From assembly GCA_023614405.1 (NCBI GenBank), contig CM042693.1:158612731-158676730 (forward strand): a stretch of 64,000 nucleotides of DNA, written 5' to 3'. Shown piece by piece: positions 9,934-20,849 of the stretch; the stretch's first letter is position 1; each line of letters begins with the position of its first letter. The stretch comes from Avena insularis (taxonomy: Eukaryota > Streptophyta > Magnoliopsida > Poales > Poaceae). The notes below the pieces were generated by a model. The model worked only from the letters and a program-made list of their open reading frames with translations. It ran no database searches and had not been told where the DNA came from. The translations under genes were made by a program, and so were the position numbers.

Positions 9934-10582
9934 CTATGCCGGGCTCATGCCCATCCCGATCGTCACCGTCTGGCTGGAGTCGCCTGGAATCAGCTCGACG
10001 GTACGGGTGTGCGTAGTGGCCTCAAAGGTTGAGGTGTTTGCGCCCTCCGAGTTGGGCTTCTTGAGTATGGTGGGGTCGTCGTTGTTGACCCCACTCGCGT
10101 ACTTGGCGAGCTCATCAGCGTGGTTGGTCTCCGCCACGATGATGGCGTCAGCGAGCTCGACACCTTTGGCCTCACACTCGGCGGCCATGTCGGGGTCGCC
10201 GTTGATGGTGATGACGCCGCATGGCCCGGGGAGCTTCATCGCGTTGTACGCGTAGTGGGGCGCTGCCATGAACTTGGCGAACGCCTGGCGCCCCAGGACG
10301 CAATGGTAGGGGCTGTCGAAGGGCACGAGCTCAAAGACGATCCGCTCGGTGCGGAAGTTTGCTGGTGTGCCGAAGGTGACTGGCAGCGTGACCTTGCCGA
10401 TCGGGTACGCCTTCCGACCGGGGACGATGCCGTGGAACGTGGTGTGGGTCGTCTCGATCATCGACTGTGGGAGCCGCAGCCGCCTGAAGGTGTCCAGGTA
10501 CAGGATGTTGATGGAGCTTCCGCCGTCCATCAATGTCTTGGGGAGCCAGTAGTCGCCGACCTTAGGCTTGACCACCAGGGCG
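9934..10582 (-). pseudogene. E2 aspartic protease
   Basis: Tat-type protease: LPKTLMDGGSSINILYLDTF contains the catalytic DGG triplet characteristic of plant Tat elements. The flap and C-terminal region follow (FHGIVPGRKAYPIGKVTLPV, HCVLGRQAFAKFMA). It is in the same frame as the gag zinc region and RT. It is cut off from gag by a TGA at about 10582-10584, where relatives have Arg (CGA to TGA). Confidence 0.8.
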
Positions 10583-10584
10583 AC

Positions 10585-12920
10585 TCAACCTGGGTACTCG
10601 ATGCGTGGCGAGTGGTCTTGTCGACTCCAGGTGATGGGCTGCTCTGACCAGTTGAGGAACTGGGGAACGTCCACCTGGGCCACCGTGTTGATGGCGACGG
10701 CGCGGGCGATGACCTTCTTCTCGGCCGTGTTGAAGCCCGTGAAGGTGTGGAGCGAGCCGGCCACTTTGCCGAATTTTCCGCCGTTTGGCGGGTCGTTGTC
10801 GGGGTCCTCCCGTGCTCGCCGTGCCTTCTCGATCTCCCTGAGGGTGTGGCAGTCGGCGGTGGTGTGCGTTGCGGGCTTCCCTTCCCTGCTATGAAACGCA
10901 CATGGTTGGTTAAGGAGGGCCGCGGGGTCGAACCTTGGCTTGGCCTTGTAGTTGCCGCCGTCGCGGCGTTGTCCTCCGTCGCGGCGGAAGCTCTTGGGCT
11001 CGCGTTGCGCGTGCCCGGTGTTGGCGACGAAGTCGACTCGCCCATCACTGCGGCGCTTGCCGGTGAGGCGAGTGTTGCTGTAGCGTAGGTCGGATCGTCG
11101 TTGCCGCTTCAGGCGGGCGTTGACCTCCTGACTCGTCGTCAGTTTCCTGGTTTGGATCTTCCTCCGCGTACCGTTTGGTGATCTCGAGGAGGTCGGGGAT
11201 GTTGTCAAGTGTGCGAGAGTGTCGCTTGAGCTTGGCGACCAGTGGCTCGTAGCAGCACGAAGTCTTGAAGCAATGGATCGTGGTGTCCGGGTGGATGCCG
11301 ACCGCATTGTACCAGAGTTCTTGCCACCATTGGACCCAGTTGCGGGTCGAATCGCGGGGTCCCTGGACGCATCGCTCCAGGTCCTCAATGGTGGTGGCGC
11401 GGGTGTAGGAGCACTCGAAATGCCTGATGAAGGCGTCGCGCATCTCTCTTCCTGTGAGTCGACATCGTCCCGGGAGGGTGTTGATCCACTGCCTGCACGT
11501 CCCTTCCATCATCAGGGGGAGGTAACGGGCGGCTAGCAGGTCAGTGTGGCCTGCGATCCCCATTGCCATGAGGTATGTGTCGAGCGGCGGCGGGTCGCAC
11601 GAGGGTCGATTTTCTATCTCCTTCGGCGCCTTGAAGTTTGGCGGGTACTTCTCGCCTCGGATCATTGGTCCGAAGCACTTGGGGCTGAGTCGACTGCGCG
11701 ACCCCATGGGCTCGCCGTTGCGGCGATTGGTTAGGGTGTGTCGCAGGTCGTCTGGCTGGCGTGCGCGCCAGCTTTGGTTGTTGATGATATGGGTGCGGGC
11801 GTCGATGGGTTGCCCGTTGGCGGCGACGAAGTTGGTCGCTGGCCTGGGGTCGTTGGTGGAGAGTGTCGCGCTCGTGGGTCGGTGTTGGAGATGTAGTGGC
11901 TCTGGTGGCGGGCAGTTGAGGGTGTTTGCCGCCGCTGGGCGGCCGCTTGAGGCCGCCCTGCTTCCCGACGAACGCGAGTATACTCGACCCTGCGAGTTGG
12001 CTCCCGCTCTTTGCTGCTCGACGGCCTTTGCGAGCAGGGCCCTGACGTATTGGATCTGCAGGGCGCCGTCGCCGGTGGCCGTGATGCTGTCGGCTGCTGC
12101 CTGGCCTGCCACGAGGTTGTCCATCGGGGTGGAGAACAGTGGGAGGCCGTTTGCGTCTCGCTCCCATGAGGAGACTACTATCCGCGGCTGGTCCCTCGGG
12201 GTGTGCGGTTGGGTGGTGGTGGGCGCCCATCGCCGCCGATCTGGCGGGGTCGGGCACTTCTCCCGGTGGCGCTGCTCGCAGATCGCACGCCGCCACGCTG
12301 GCCGGGTCGTTGCTGCCGAAGTTCAGGGCGCCCTGAACGGTGGGGTTCAGCGTGACCTGATCCGCTGTTGGTGGTAGCGCGATAGCTCCTCGCGCCGTCA
12401 CCTTCCCGAGGCGAATTTTTCGTTTCGGCTTGCTGCGCATCGCCTCCGCCAGCCAGCGGAGTTCCTCGACCTCCGCCGCTGGCGTTAGGAGGGATTGGGT
12501 GGAGAATGGATCCTCCGGCGGATCGGTGCCGGTCGCCATGTAGGTCGCAGCGTGGCCGGTTCCACACGGAGGTCGGCGGAGTTCTCCGACCGGAATCGAA
12601 TTCAAGATCCCGAGGATGGAGGGGTCTCGAAGTCTCCCACGTTGGAGACCTGGTGATGGAGCCCGGGTGAAGCCGGTGATGGACCCGCGAGTGACGCTGG
12701 GTCGCCGAGTCGGCGTCGTCGTTGAGGGCGCGTCTTCCGCGGCCGCTGATTTTTCGCCACGCGTCGGCCGAATTGTACCGAGGCGAGGCGATGGATCATG
12801 CGGATCTGGCTCGGAGAGCCGATCGCGGGCGGCGACTTCGCGGATGCGAGCCGAGTCCTCCGAGACGATGACGCCGGTGAGGCCGACGAAGAGGCTGATC
12901 GTGCCGACCGGCAGGATCAC
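10585..12920 (-). pseudogene. E2 gag (frameshifted)
   Basis: Capsid polyprotein in three frame segments. The N-terminal part (12920 to about 12150) is Pro/Ala/Arg-rich and poorly conserved. The capsid core follows (CDPPPLDTYLMAMG, MMEGTCRQWINTLP, FIRHFECSYTRATTIEDLER). The C-terminal part is rich in Arg and Lys. Near 10910-10850 lies a zinc motif of the Tat type (CAFHSREGKPATHTTADC), followed by the junction FLNWSEQPITWSRQDHSPRI that leads into protease. Frame changes lie near 12150 and 11120. Confidence 0.75.
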
Positions 12921-13060
12921 GCCAGGCGTGACGGTCGCGCTTGGGGACGTAGCTACTCGGTAAGATTTGGAGCATCTCGCCGATCGCTATCATGCGCGCG
13001 TGGCGACCGCCTCGTTGATGGGTAGATTGGATCTCGCCGCAGAACACCGCCAGACCGCCA

Positions 13061-13078
13061 GCCCCACGGTGGGCGCCA
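13061..13078 (-). other. E2 primer-binding site, complementary to tRNA-Lys(CUU)
   Basis: The plus strand reads GCCCCACGGTGGGCGCCA, which is the 3' end of plant tRNA-Lys(CUU) including CCA as I know it. The minus strand is therefore its 18-nt complement, placed directly inside the 5' LTR. From here to about 12921 is an untranslated leader in which I see nothing else. Confidence 0.8.
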
Positions 13079-13550
13079 TCGGCGTGGGAATGGTCACGAC
13101 AGATACTGCAATCGGCAGCGGGTAGTAGAACGAGGGGCGGCCAGCCATCTGCGGTGCGAGATGAGGGCGGAGACTCAGGGTTTTACCCAGGTTCGGCCCC
13201 CCGGAGGGTAAAGACCTACTCCTGCTAGATTGTATTATGGAGGTGGTACAATGGGCGAGCTAGGCGAGTAGTCGGGGGTATAATGGAACGTATCTCTACT
13301 CGCCCTCCAGGGAGGTTTATATAGGCTCACCTTCCCTAGGGTTTACATATCTCAACCGATTCAGTTAAAGCTTCGGTACTCGTTTAACCTAATCCGACTG
13401 GGCTTATCTACTCGCCTGGGCCTTCAGCTTCTAGTCGCTTGGTTCCTCGCTGGGCTTCAATCCATTCGCCGTCTTGCAGGCCCACTCGCCAATTCTTGGG
13501 CCAGTCAGAAACGGCCTGCTGGGTATACCCCGGTAGGCACATCCCCATCA
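13079..13550 (-). repeat. E2 5' LTR
   Basis: Partner of 1403-1888, ending in the same CACATCCCCATCA. The outer TG is changed (TCGGCGTGGG against TGTCGTGGG), and a 6-bp deletion near 13136 distinguishes it. The minus-strand TATA box (complement of 13316-13323) is the likely start of the gag-pol transcript. Confidence 0.93.
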
Positions 13551-13555
13551 GATGA

Positions 13556-14885
13556 GCTGAAGGAATTGAAGAAGCAGCTGAAAGAGCAATTGGACAAGGG
13601 ATTCAGTCAGCCTAGTTCGTCGTCATGGGGTGCACCTGTTCTGTTTGTGGAGAAGAAAGACAGCAGCAAGAGATTAGTGTTGGACTATCGCTCGCTGAAT
13701 GAGGTGACCATCAAGAACAAATACCCCCTGCCGAACATAAATGATTTGTTTGATCAACTGGAAGGAGCAAAGGTGTTTAGCAAGATTGATCTGCGATCAG
13801 GCTACTTCCAATTGAAGATCCGGGAGGAGGACATACCAAAAACCGCTTTCACCACTAGGTATGGCTTATATGAGTATACAATTATGTCTTTTGGATTAAC
13901 AAATGCCCCGGCATATTTCATGACCATGATGAACAAGGTATTTATGGAGTACTTGGACAAGTTCGTGGTGGTGTTTATTGATGACATACTGATATATTCC
14001 AAGGATGATGCCGAGCATGAGAAACATCTACGACTGATTATGGAGAAGCTGAGGGAACACAAGCTGTATGCCAAATTCAGCAAGTGTGAATTCTGGCTTA
14101 ACACTGTTGGATTTCTTGGACACGTAGTGTCAGGAGAAGGAGTCGCTGTTGATCCAAGCAAAGTGACTGCAGTAACTGAGTGGGAAGCACCCAAGAATGC
14201 GGGAGAGATACGCAACTTTTTAGGACTTGTTGGATATTACAGGAGATTCATTGAAAACTTCTCCAAGATTGCTAAGCCGATGACTGAACTTCTGAAGAAG
14301 AAGAGGAAGTTTGAATGGACGGATGCGTGTGAAGCCAACTTTCAGGAACTGAAGCGTCGACTAGTGACCGCACCTGTTCTGTGTTTACCTGACCTTCAGA
14401 AGGATTTCCAAGTGTACTGTGATGCTTCTCGACAGGGACTTGGGAGTGTGCTGATGCAAGATGGGAGAGTGGTGTCATATGCCTCGCGGCAACTTAAACA
14501 CCATGAGCGGAATGACCCCACACACGACTTGGAGTTAGCGTCAGTGGTTCATGCGCTCAAGGTATGGAGGCACTACTTGATGGGGAAACATTGTGATGTG
14601 TACACCGACCACAAGAGCCTGAAGTACATATTTACACAGAAGGAACTAAACATGAGGCATAGGAGATGGTTGGAACTTATCAAGGACTATGATATGAATC
14701 TGCAATACCACCCAGGAAAGGCCAATGTAGTAGAAGACGCTCTGAGCCGGAAGGTTTATGCCAATGGATTGACAATTGGGGAATTGCCCGAGGATTTGTG
14801 CAAGCAATTCAAGGACCTTAGACTGGAGGTAGTGTCTGAAGGATACTTGGCAGCAATGGAAGTCCAACCAACGCTTCAGATGTGA
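13556..14885 (+). pseudogene. E1 reverse transcriptase and RNase H (main part)
   Basis: Continues E1 Pol after E2. RT motifs are [50 protein letters not shown] (catalytic Asp), [15 protein letters not shown] and [12 protein letters not shown] (intact IDD). The connection segment [17 protein letters not shown] leads to RNase H with [52 protein letters not shown] and [15 protein letters not shown]. This 1.3-kb segment is unbroken and is the best-preserved enzyme in the window. It ends at a TGA (14883-14885) between RNase H and integrase. Confidence 0.92.
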
Positions 14886-15839
14886 TCGGGGAAGGCTCAA
14901 GTAGGAGACAAAGAGATTGATGAAGTAAAGGAAAAGATGAAGGAGGATCGAGCAAGGGAATTCCGCGAGGATGAGCAAGGAACTTTGTGGTATGGAGATC
15001 GTTTGTGCGTCCCCAACGATCCGGAGATAAGGAAGTTGATTCTGCAGGAAGCTCATGACTCGCCATATTCCATACATCCGGGCAATACAAAGATGTATAT
15101 GGACCTAAAGGACAGATTCTGGTGGAACAACATGAAGGGAGACATCGCGGAGCATATTGCTCTATGTGATGTATGTAGCCGAGTGAAGGCGGAACACCAG
15201 AAGCCAGCAGGACTGCTACAACCATTGCCCGTGCCGGATTGGAAGTGGGATAGAGTGGGAATGGATTTTATCACAGGATTGCCCAGGACCAGGTCCGGAT
15301 ATGACTCCATTTGGGTAGTGGTCGACCATTTGACCAAGGTAGCCCACTTTATACCGGTGAAGACGACCTATACGAGTGCAAAGTTGGCCAAGATTTATAT
15401 GGACAGAATTGTGTGCTTACATGGAGTTCCCAAGAGTATAGTATCTGATAGAGGCACCCAATTTACCTCACACTTCTGGCGCCAGCTGCACGAGTCACTC
15501 GGTACTAGATTGGAGTTTAGCACAACGTTTCACCCATAGACTGATGGACAGACCGAGAGGGTGAATCAGATTTTGGAAGACATGCTGAGAGCTTGCGCTT
15601 TGGCTCATGGTTCTAGTTGGGATGAGAATTTGCCGTATGCTGAGTTTTCCTACAACAGCAGCTATCAAACCAGCATCAAGACGTCACCGTTTGATGTATT
15701 GTATGGGAAGCGGTGCTGGACACCATTGCTATGGGATGGAGTAGGAGAACGTCAGTTGTTTGGACCTGATTTGATAAAGGACGCTGAGGAGAAGGTCGCC
15801 TTGATTAGGGACAGGCTGAAGGTAGCGCAATCAAGGTAG
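14886..15839 (+). pseudogene. E1 integrase (two nonsense mutations)
   Basis: The HHCC zinc domain is complete (EAHDSPYSIHPGNTKM, then ALCDVCSRVKAEH). The catalytic core shows Asp in [11 protein letters not shown], Asp in [11 protein letters not shown] and Glu in [15 protein letters not shown] at 15537-15539 stands where relatives have Gln in [12 protein letters not shown], and a TAG at 15837-15839 also replaces Gln. Both fit CAG-to-TAG changes. Otherwise the frame is intact. Integrase would insert cDNA, with target choice guided by the following chromodomain. Confidence 0.9.
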
Positions 15840-16343
15840 AAGAGCTACGCGGACGCCAAGCGCAAAGAAGTGGTGTATGAGATAGGTGATAGAGCATACC
15901 TCAGAGTGTCGCCACTTCGAGGAATCAAGAGATTTCGAATCAAGGGTAAGCTGGCATCTCGGTTTATTGGACCGTATCGGGTCTTAGCACACAAAGGAGA
16001 AGTTGCTTATCGCTTGAGTTGCGAGGCTCTCATTGCTCACAATGTGTTCCACGTGTCCCAGCTGAAGAAGTGCCATCCGGAGATGGTGGATACACCATTG
16101 AGAGACAATGTGCCACAAGAGGAGGTTCAACTTGAGAATGACTTGACCTATGAGGAGAAGCCGGTCAAGATTCTGGAGACAGCGGAGAGGATTACCCGTA
16201 CCAAGACAATCAGGTTTTGCAAGGTGCAATGGAGCCACCACACCGAAGAGGAAGCCACTTGGGAGCGTGAGGATGACATCCGGGAGGACTACCCACACCT
16301 ATTTGCCAGCCGCGCCGAATCTCGGGGACGAGATTCATCTTAA
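15840..16343 (+). pseudogene. E1 integrase C-terminus with chromodomain
   Basis: The GPF-like segment (KGKLASRFIGPYRVLAHKGE, then AHNVFHVSQLKKCHPEM) is followed by a chromodomain: LTYEEKPVKILETAERITR and CKVQWSHHTEEEATWERED. Chromodomains of this class bind or recognise histone marks and bias integration towards heterochromatin. The frame is open to a TAA at 16341-16343. Confidence 0.9.
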
Positions 16344-16355
16344 GGGGGTTAGTCT
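16341..16355 (+). other. E1 polypurine tract
   Basis: TAAGGGGGTTAGTCT directly precedes the LTR start TGTCACATCCC. The G-run is the likely plus-strand primer. Confidence 0.55.
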
Positions 16356-19300
16356 TGTCACATCCCAAATTTTAGATTTGGTTCTGCATATCACTCATGT
16401 CATTCTGCATTCATGAATCTTTTGTCAAATTCAAAACCCTGCATTCAAATCCTAGACGAAGTGACTCAACTATTCTTACAAAGAGGAATAGTTGGACCCT
16501 TGAAGTCACTAGTTTGGAATAGACTTTTTGTTGCTAAAAATGATCCTAGGATGATCCTTGGTTTTTAAGAAAAAATTGAAGACAAAAATCAATTCAGTTG
16601 GATTTCCTATTAAAAAGTTATAAAATAAATAAGAAAAGCAAATTGAATAAAAGCAAAGGAACAAAAAAAAACTAGCTAACCTAAACTACCCGGCCCAGCC
16701 CACCTGCCCCGCCTACCCTATCTGCCGCGCGCCTTCCCCACGCAAGCACGTAGCAGCAGCAATGAGCCGAGGCCCAGCCTTGGCCCAGTGAGCACCCCAG
16801 AGAGCCACTCCGCTCCTCCTCCCTCATGCTGCCAGGCGGACCCCACCCTGCCTTCCTCTTCCTCCGGATGAACTCGTGTTCGTCACGGAGTCCAGCAACA
16901 GAACAGAATCCCAACGAAATCGGCGCTGATTCTTTCCCCTCTGCACGCTACCCCCTAAATATTTACCCCCTCCTCCGCCTCATTCCGTTTCTTTCGCAAG
17001 TCTCGCAAGCCCTAGCCGCCACGAACCCCCCCGCCGCCACCTCCATTGCCGAGCTTCAGAGCTCAAGGTTCTCGACACAGCAGTCGCCCCTTGGCCCTCA
17101 TGTTCCCCTCCTTCTCTCCCCCTCGATCCATCGCACGCCCTGACTTGGTTCCCCTCTCCGCAATCGTCGCCATCCCCTCCAATTGCTCGCCGGAGACCCA
17201 ACGCCGCCCGCCTACTCCGGTTGCTCGCAGTCGACTTTCCAGGAAGCAATCAACGACCCCGACCTCGCCATCGAACTCGCCGAGACGCCCCGCACCCCGT
17301 AGACGCCGCGACCTCGCCAGGGACCGCCGGAGCTCTCGCCGCCGCCACCGTCTGCGCCCATCGCCGCCGCCAGCCGCCGCCAAGGTGAGGACGTGAGCTT
17401 CCCTCGGCCGTCCGATCTGGGTTCAACGCGCAGGATTAGACGCAACGCTGCCAGCGTGGACGCATACGTCGCAGTCAGCGTCAGCGCTGACGCGTTGCCG
17501 ACCGCATGATAAAAGATTTAAATGGATTTAGAAATTGTAGAAAATAGCTGAAACTTGCAAAATTCGTAGAAATTAATCTACTGGGCCAAAAATTGCAAAT
17601 AAAATATGTGTAGATTCCGTAAGTCATGTAGAATCTTTCTGTATCATTGTTTTACACTTTTGCAGCAAGATTTTGTCCAGATTAATTAAAATAGTTAATG
17701 GCCTTTTTGGAGTAATTAATTCGTAGAAAAAGATCTGTAACTCCAAAAATTGCAAATAATATGTCCCTGGATTCAGGAGAACAAGGGGAATCTCAAAGTG
17801 AATTAAAAAGATAGGCTTACAGTAAAAACTTTTGCAGAAACTATTTAGTGGCTTTCTGCAGTGTTTTATTTACTCAGGGAGTTTTATAATTCCTTTTTGA
17901 GTAATTCCAATTGGTACTGTTCTTAAATAGCAATGCCTATACAGTAGAATGTTCCCAAGATTTTACAAACAGTATGTTTTCAGTAGTGAATTATTTGGTT
18001 TCTAGCTCTAGTTTTGAGCATTATTTATTGCATAATAGTTTTACTTGCGCTAAAAATTATTTTCCATGCATGCATTCATGCATCATCTTTGTTGCATATA
18101 CTTGTGGATGGTTTGTTTATGAATGCAATTGTATCGTGTAGATTGTGATGAGTGCAACGCCTGCTTGTGTGTGGATTGTTCTTCCAACCGCTACAACCAA
18201 GGCAAGTAGATGCTACCTTGTTCATGATATTGTCCTACTATTTTCAATGCATTGTCGTGTATTTTGTAGATGCATGTGTAGGATGATACTATCGCTATGC
18301 TATGTCCTATTATGCGGTAGGGCTTTCCTTGTAGATGAACCACCGTTGGAAGATGTGCTTAGCCATGCTATGATGAACGAGGGCTGGGTTACATCACTGA
18401 AAGTTGTTTCTAAATGTGTTGGTTTACGAAAACTAAAACAACTTAATCAATGAATCTCCTGGGTGTGATGGGATTGATAATTTTTTTGGTCGTATCATTG
18501 CGGAAAGGCACCTAGGCATCGAGAGAAAATGATTGGCTTCTTTATTGTGTAGCTTACGTATACAACCATACGCCAATAATGAAATGGGCGGTTGGTTGGA
18601 CTTAGTAGGTTGTGGTAACTCGAACCCGCGTATCCAGAGATGTAGAATTTTGGTAGGTTGGACCGGTGCGCGTCGGGATTGGGGAGCTACTTCCCGAACG
18701 GTCTCTTCTTGGTCTTCTCCCTATCATCACCCAAAATGAGAGTGATGGTACGAGCTGGGATGGCCAAGTCACATGGGTAAAGTGTACTAACCCCTGCAGG
18801 GTGTATAATCTAATCGATTAGCCGTGTCCCCGGTTATGGACGTCTGAGTTGCTTGATATTGATTCCATGACATGTTTCTCGCTCATTCTAATTTCATATT
18901 TGTTTTAATATTGTTGGGTTAACTTAATTGGGATCTTTTCAAAAAAAAAATCAAAAACTGTTTGTGAAAGTAGGACAAAGGATTTGTAAATGCAAGCTAG
19001 CCACATCTCCACTTGCCAAATATGCATGTAGATGTTAGCACTATTGTCTCCTTTAATAGCTCTACTTGCCATACATTCTATGTATTGACCCTTCGGGGCT
19101 GCTACGTTTCATGTTGCAGGTTATTCCGATTCTGAGTAATCGATATAGGCCACGATACTCCACTCGGCACTTGTTCACTTGTGGGCAATTTGAAGAATGG
19201 AGGATTTACTTTATTTATGTTGCTACCTGAATAATTTGAGCTAGCCTTGGGATAAGCTTTTATTATAATAATGGTACTCTGGATCTTCGTTATTTATGAT

Positions 19301-19412
19301 ATACGGATATTTTGCTATGTTATTCATCTTATTCTATTGTGGGCCAATGAACCGATCCAGGGATTGGCATGTCACATAGAAGCCACGATCTTTTCAGAAC
19401 CGCGGTGTTACA
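16356..19412 (+). repeat. E1 3' LTR, about 3.06 kb
   Basis: Starts TGTCACATCCCAAATTTTAG and ends CGCGGTGTTACA. The first 300 bp are AT-rich. A GC-rich, CpG-rich block at about 16690-17400 looks like a plant gene leader, with an AT-rich TATA-like TAAATATTTA near 16956. After that come AT-rich stretches and the exon-like segments described separately. The end is set by the TG...CA pattern and by resemblance to the E7 LTR end (GTGTTGACA). The 5' LTR is not in the window, so the boundary could not be confirmed by comparison. Confidence 0.8.
17043..19139 (+). other. Predicted three-exon LTR gene in E1 (eroded)
   Basis: Exon 1 ends at a CAAG/GTGAGG donor (exon end 17384, phase 1). In that frame the sequence reads FQEAINDPDLAIELAETPRT, then Pro/Ser-rich sequence, with one TAG (fits CAG to TAG) and one TGA. 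ATTGCCGAG at about 17046 could be a lost ATG, but this is conjecture. Exon 2 (18142-18201) follows GTGTAG, is in matching phase and encodes a Cys-rich segment (CDECNACLCVDCSSNRYNQ). It ends in a consensus GC donor (CAAG/GCAAGT). Exon 3 (19120-19139) follows TTGCAG, is again in phase, and encodes a short acidic end (YSDSE, stop). Function is unknown. E6 and E7 have the counterpart. Confidence 0.45.
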
Positions 19413-19615
19413 AAAGCTCATCAACCATGAGGCGCTCAACGCTGCCTTCACTGGAGGTAGGAGAATCGATGTCGTTTCTGTCCTCGACCTCAACCGGACA
19501 CCATTGACCGGCGGGACGCCGCAAGTTCATAGAAAGGCCTCGTGGGACTACAACAACGGTGAGATAACGGTTCCCCAAAACCCGTTCGTTGAAACATACA
19601 ATCTATCATTAATCA
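19413..19615 (+). pseudogene. Unrecognised exon-like fragment beside the E1 LTR
   Basis: Directly after the E1 LTR an open frame of 67 codons reads LINHEALNAAFTGGRRIDVV, then LDLNRTPLTGGTPQVHRKAS and NNGEITVPQNPFVE. It ends at a canonical donor (AATCA/GTAAG at 19616). Codon use and composition look like a real exon, unlike the AT-rich sequence downstream. The upstream part is cut off by the LTR, so the element probably landed in or next to this exon. I do not recognise the protein. It could be a host gene or gene fragment, or part of a DNA transposon. Confidence 0.4.
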
Positions 19616-19739
19616 GTAAGTGGCTTATTTTCTAACATGGTATTATGACGACCGTTATTACACCATGAATATTATACAAACATGAAAATTATTTATTATT
19701 TCCCACAAAAATATATTTGTTCAATATATATGAGAGCTT

Positions 19740-20130
19740 TAGTGTTTTGGATTTCAGGTACAAATGAACCTATTATAAAAAATACATAAACATACAATTT
19801 AAATTATCAAAAAATAATATAAACAAGAATCTCGCATATAGATCCAAACATTCTATGCTCGTGCATAAGTTTTCTGAAAGAATAAATAAATTTTATGTGG
19901 CCTGTGTAAAAAGATAAAAACATGTTCGTGAATAGATAGGTTAAAGCACTGAAATTTGTCTTTTTTACATGGGATATTTAAAATGTTATTTTCACCCACA
20001 AACTTGTGTACGAATATTTAGTGTCCTGATGTATATAAAAATATTTTTTTCTAATTTTTTCGACATTTTAAAACGTGTTTTCACATAATAGGTTCATTGG
20101 CACATATGAGCCAAATTGGATTTCCGAGCT
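19740..20130. mobile_element. Foldback/MITE-like element
   Basis: AAATGAACCTATTAT (19762-19776) is repeated inverted at 20086-20100 with 14 of 15 bases matching. The outer flanks (GGATTTCAGG and the complement of the GGATTTCCGAG region) are also related. The 310 bp between are AT-rich and non-coding. The exact ends and a target duplication could not be fixed. Confidence 0.4.
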
Positions 20131-20279
20131 TTCCCTAGGTAGCTGTTTCTTATGTTTTGCTAGCTAGCTACTAGTCTGTAGGAGAACCCAATCAGAGACA
20201 TGTATTGTCAGTATGACGGTGATTAATGGAGTAACGCGTCTATAAAATATATAAAAGCCTCGGCACAAAATACAGTTGT

Positions 20280-20345
20280 AAGAGACTTGTGTCGCAGTGG
20301 CATGCTACATGAAGAAAAGATGAAAGTCCCGGTTCGATTCACAAT
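20280..20345 (+). repeat. Possible tRNA-derived SINE head
   Basis: TGTCGCAGTGG (20290-20300) resembles an RNA polymerase III A box with one mismatch. GGTTCGATTC (20331-20340) is a good B box, at about the expected distance. No poly(A) or T-rich tail or duplication could be delimited, and the sequence does not fold as a tRNA, so this is tentative. Confidence 0.3.
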
Positions 20346-20849
20346 AATGTATTTATGTTTTAACCTTCACTGACAGATGGCCCTCGCATGGGAAGACAGC
20401 GTTAAGGCCATATGTGCAGGATAGGAATATTTAGGGGTATTATTGCAAAAAATACGTCACCATGTGTCCAGATCATTTGGACTAGCTTTGTCACACCAAG
20501 ACAAGTTGCGAGACTACGGTGCCTAATTTTATAAGAAATAGGACTATTTTGTGCATGCTAAATAAGTTGTAGGACTAAAGAGCTTTTTTTCTTTTTAAAA
20601 AATAAACTCTCTACGATTGTTGTCACTCTCATGGCCGCCTTGAGCGGACATGGTTGGTTTGTGTGCCACGGCAAAAAAAAAAATTGTACAGTACTATTAT
20701 TTTTCTGACTAAGCCTTGGCCAACAGCGTCTTTCCCGCCTTTTGAAGATAAAGTCAGCAGAAACAATAAGTACATGAAACATGTAAATTTCAGGTTTCCT
20801 TTCAATAGATTTTAGTCGCTGACATCATGGGTCCTCCATTTGATGGGCT
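20346..20849. other. Non-coding interval
   Basis: Mixed-composition sequence with A-runs and T-runs (for example near 20580 and 20670). I see no gene, repeat or recognisable element in it. Confidence 0.5.

Larger units (their letters stand above)
1403..13550 (-). mobile_element. E2: complete Tat-type Ty3/gypsy element with antisense gene
   Basis: A 12.1-kb element inserted in E1 RT. On the minus strand it has 5' LTR, primer site, gag, protease, RT, RNase H, a second (archaeal-type) RNase H, integrase, a long 3' region and the 3' LTR. The dual RNase H and the long 3' region with an opposite-strand ORF are marks of the plant Tat/Retand group. The LTRs differ at roughly 15-20 sites plus small indels by eye over about 470 bp, so the insertion is not recent. 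Frameshifts and stops make it defective. Confidence 0.9.
1..19412 (+). mobile_element. E1: Tekay-type Ty3/gypsy chromovirus, left end outside window
   Basis: A long-LTR Ty3/gypsy element in order gag, protease, RT, RNase H, integrase, chromodomain, purine tract, 3' LTR. The window opens inside gag, so the 5' LTR and primer site are missing. The body is split at 1403-13550 by E2. Integrase followed by a C-terminal chromodomain with the KVQWSHHTEEEATWE signature is typical of the Tekay/Del chromovirus clade. At least three stops and one gag frameshift make this copy defective. The left target duplication cannot be checked; the bases after the 3' LTR are AAAGC. Confidence 0.9.

Noticed and set aside
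9355..10647. Several plus-strand ORFs over E2 RT and protease
   Set aside because: They are GC-rich antisense shadows of clearly recognisable RT and protease on the minus strand.
16826..17396. Overlapping Arg/Pro-rich ORFs on both strands in the E1 LTR as separate genes
   Set aside because: CpG-rich low-complexity sequence opens all frames. Only the phase-1 plus-strand frame is kept, as part of the LTR-gene model.
20290..20340. A functional tRNA gene
   Set aside because: A- and B-box-like motifs are present but no cloverleaf can be drawn; listed only as a possible SINE head.
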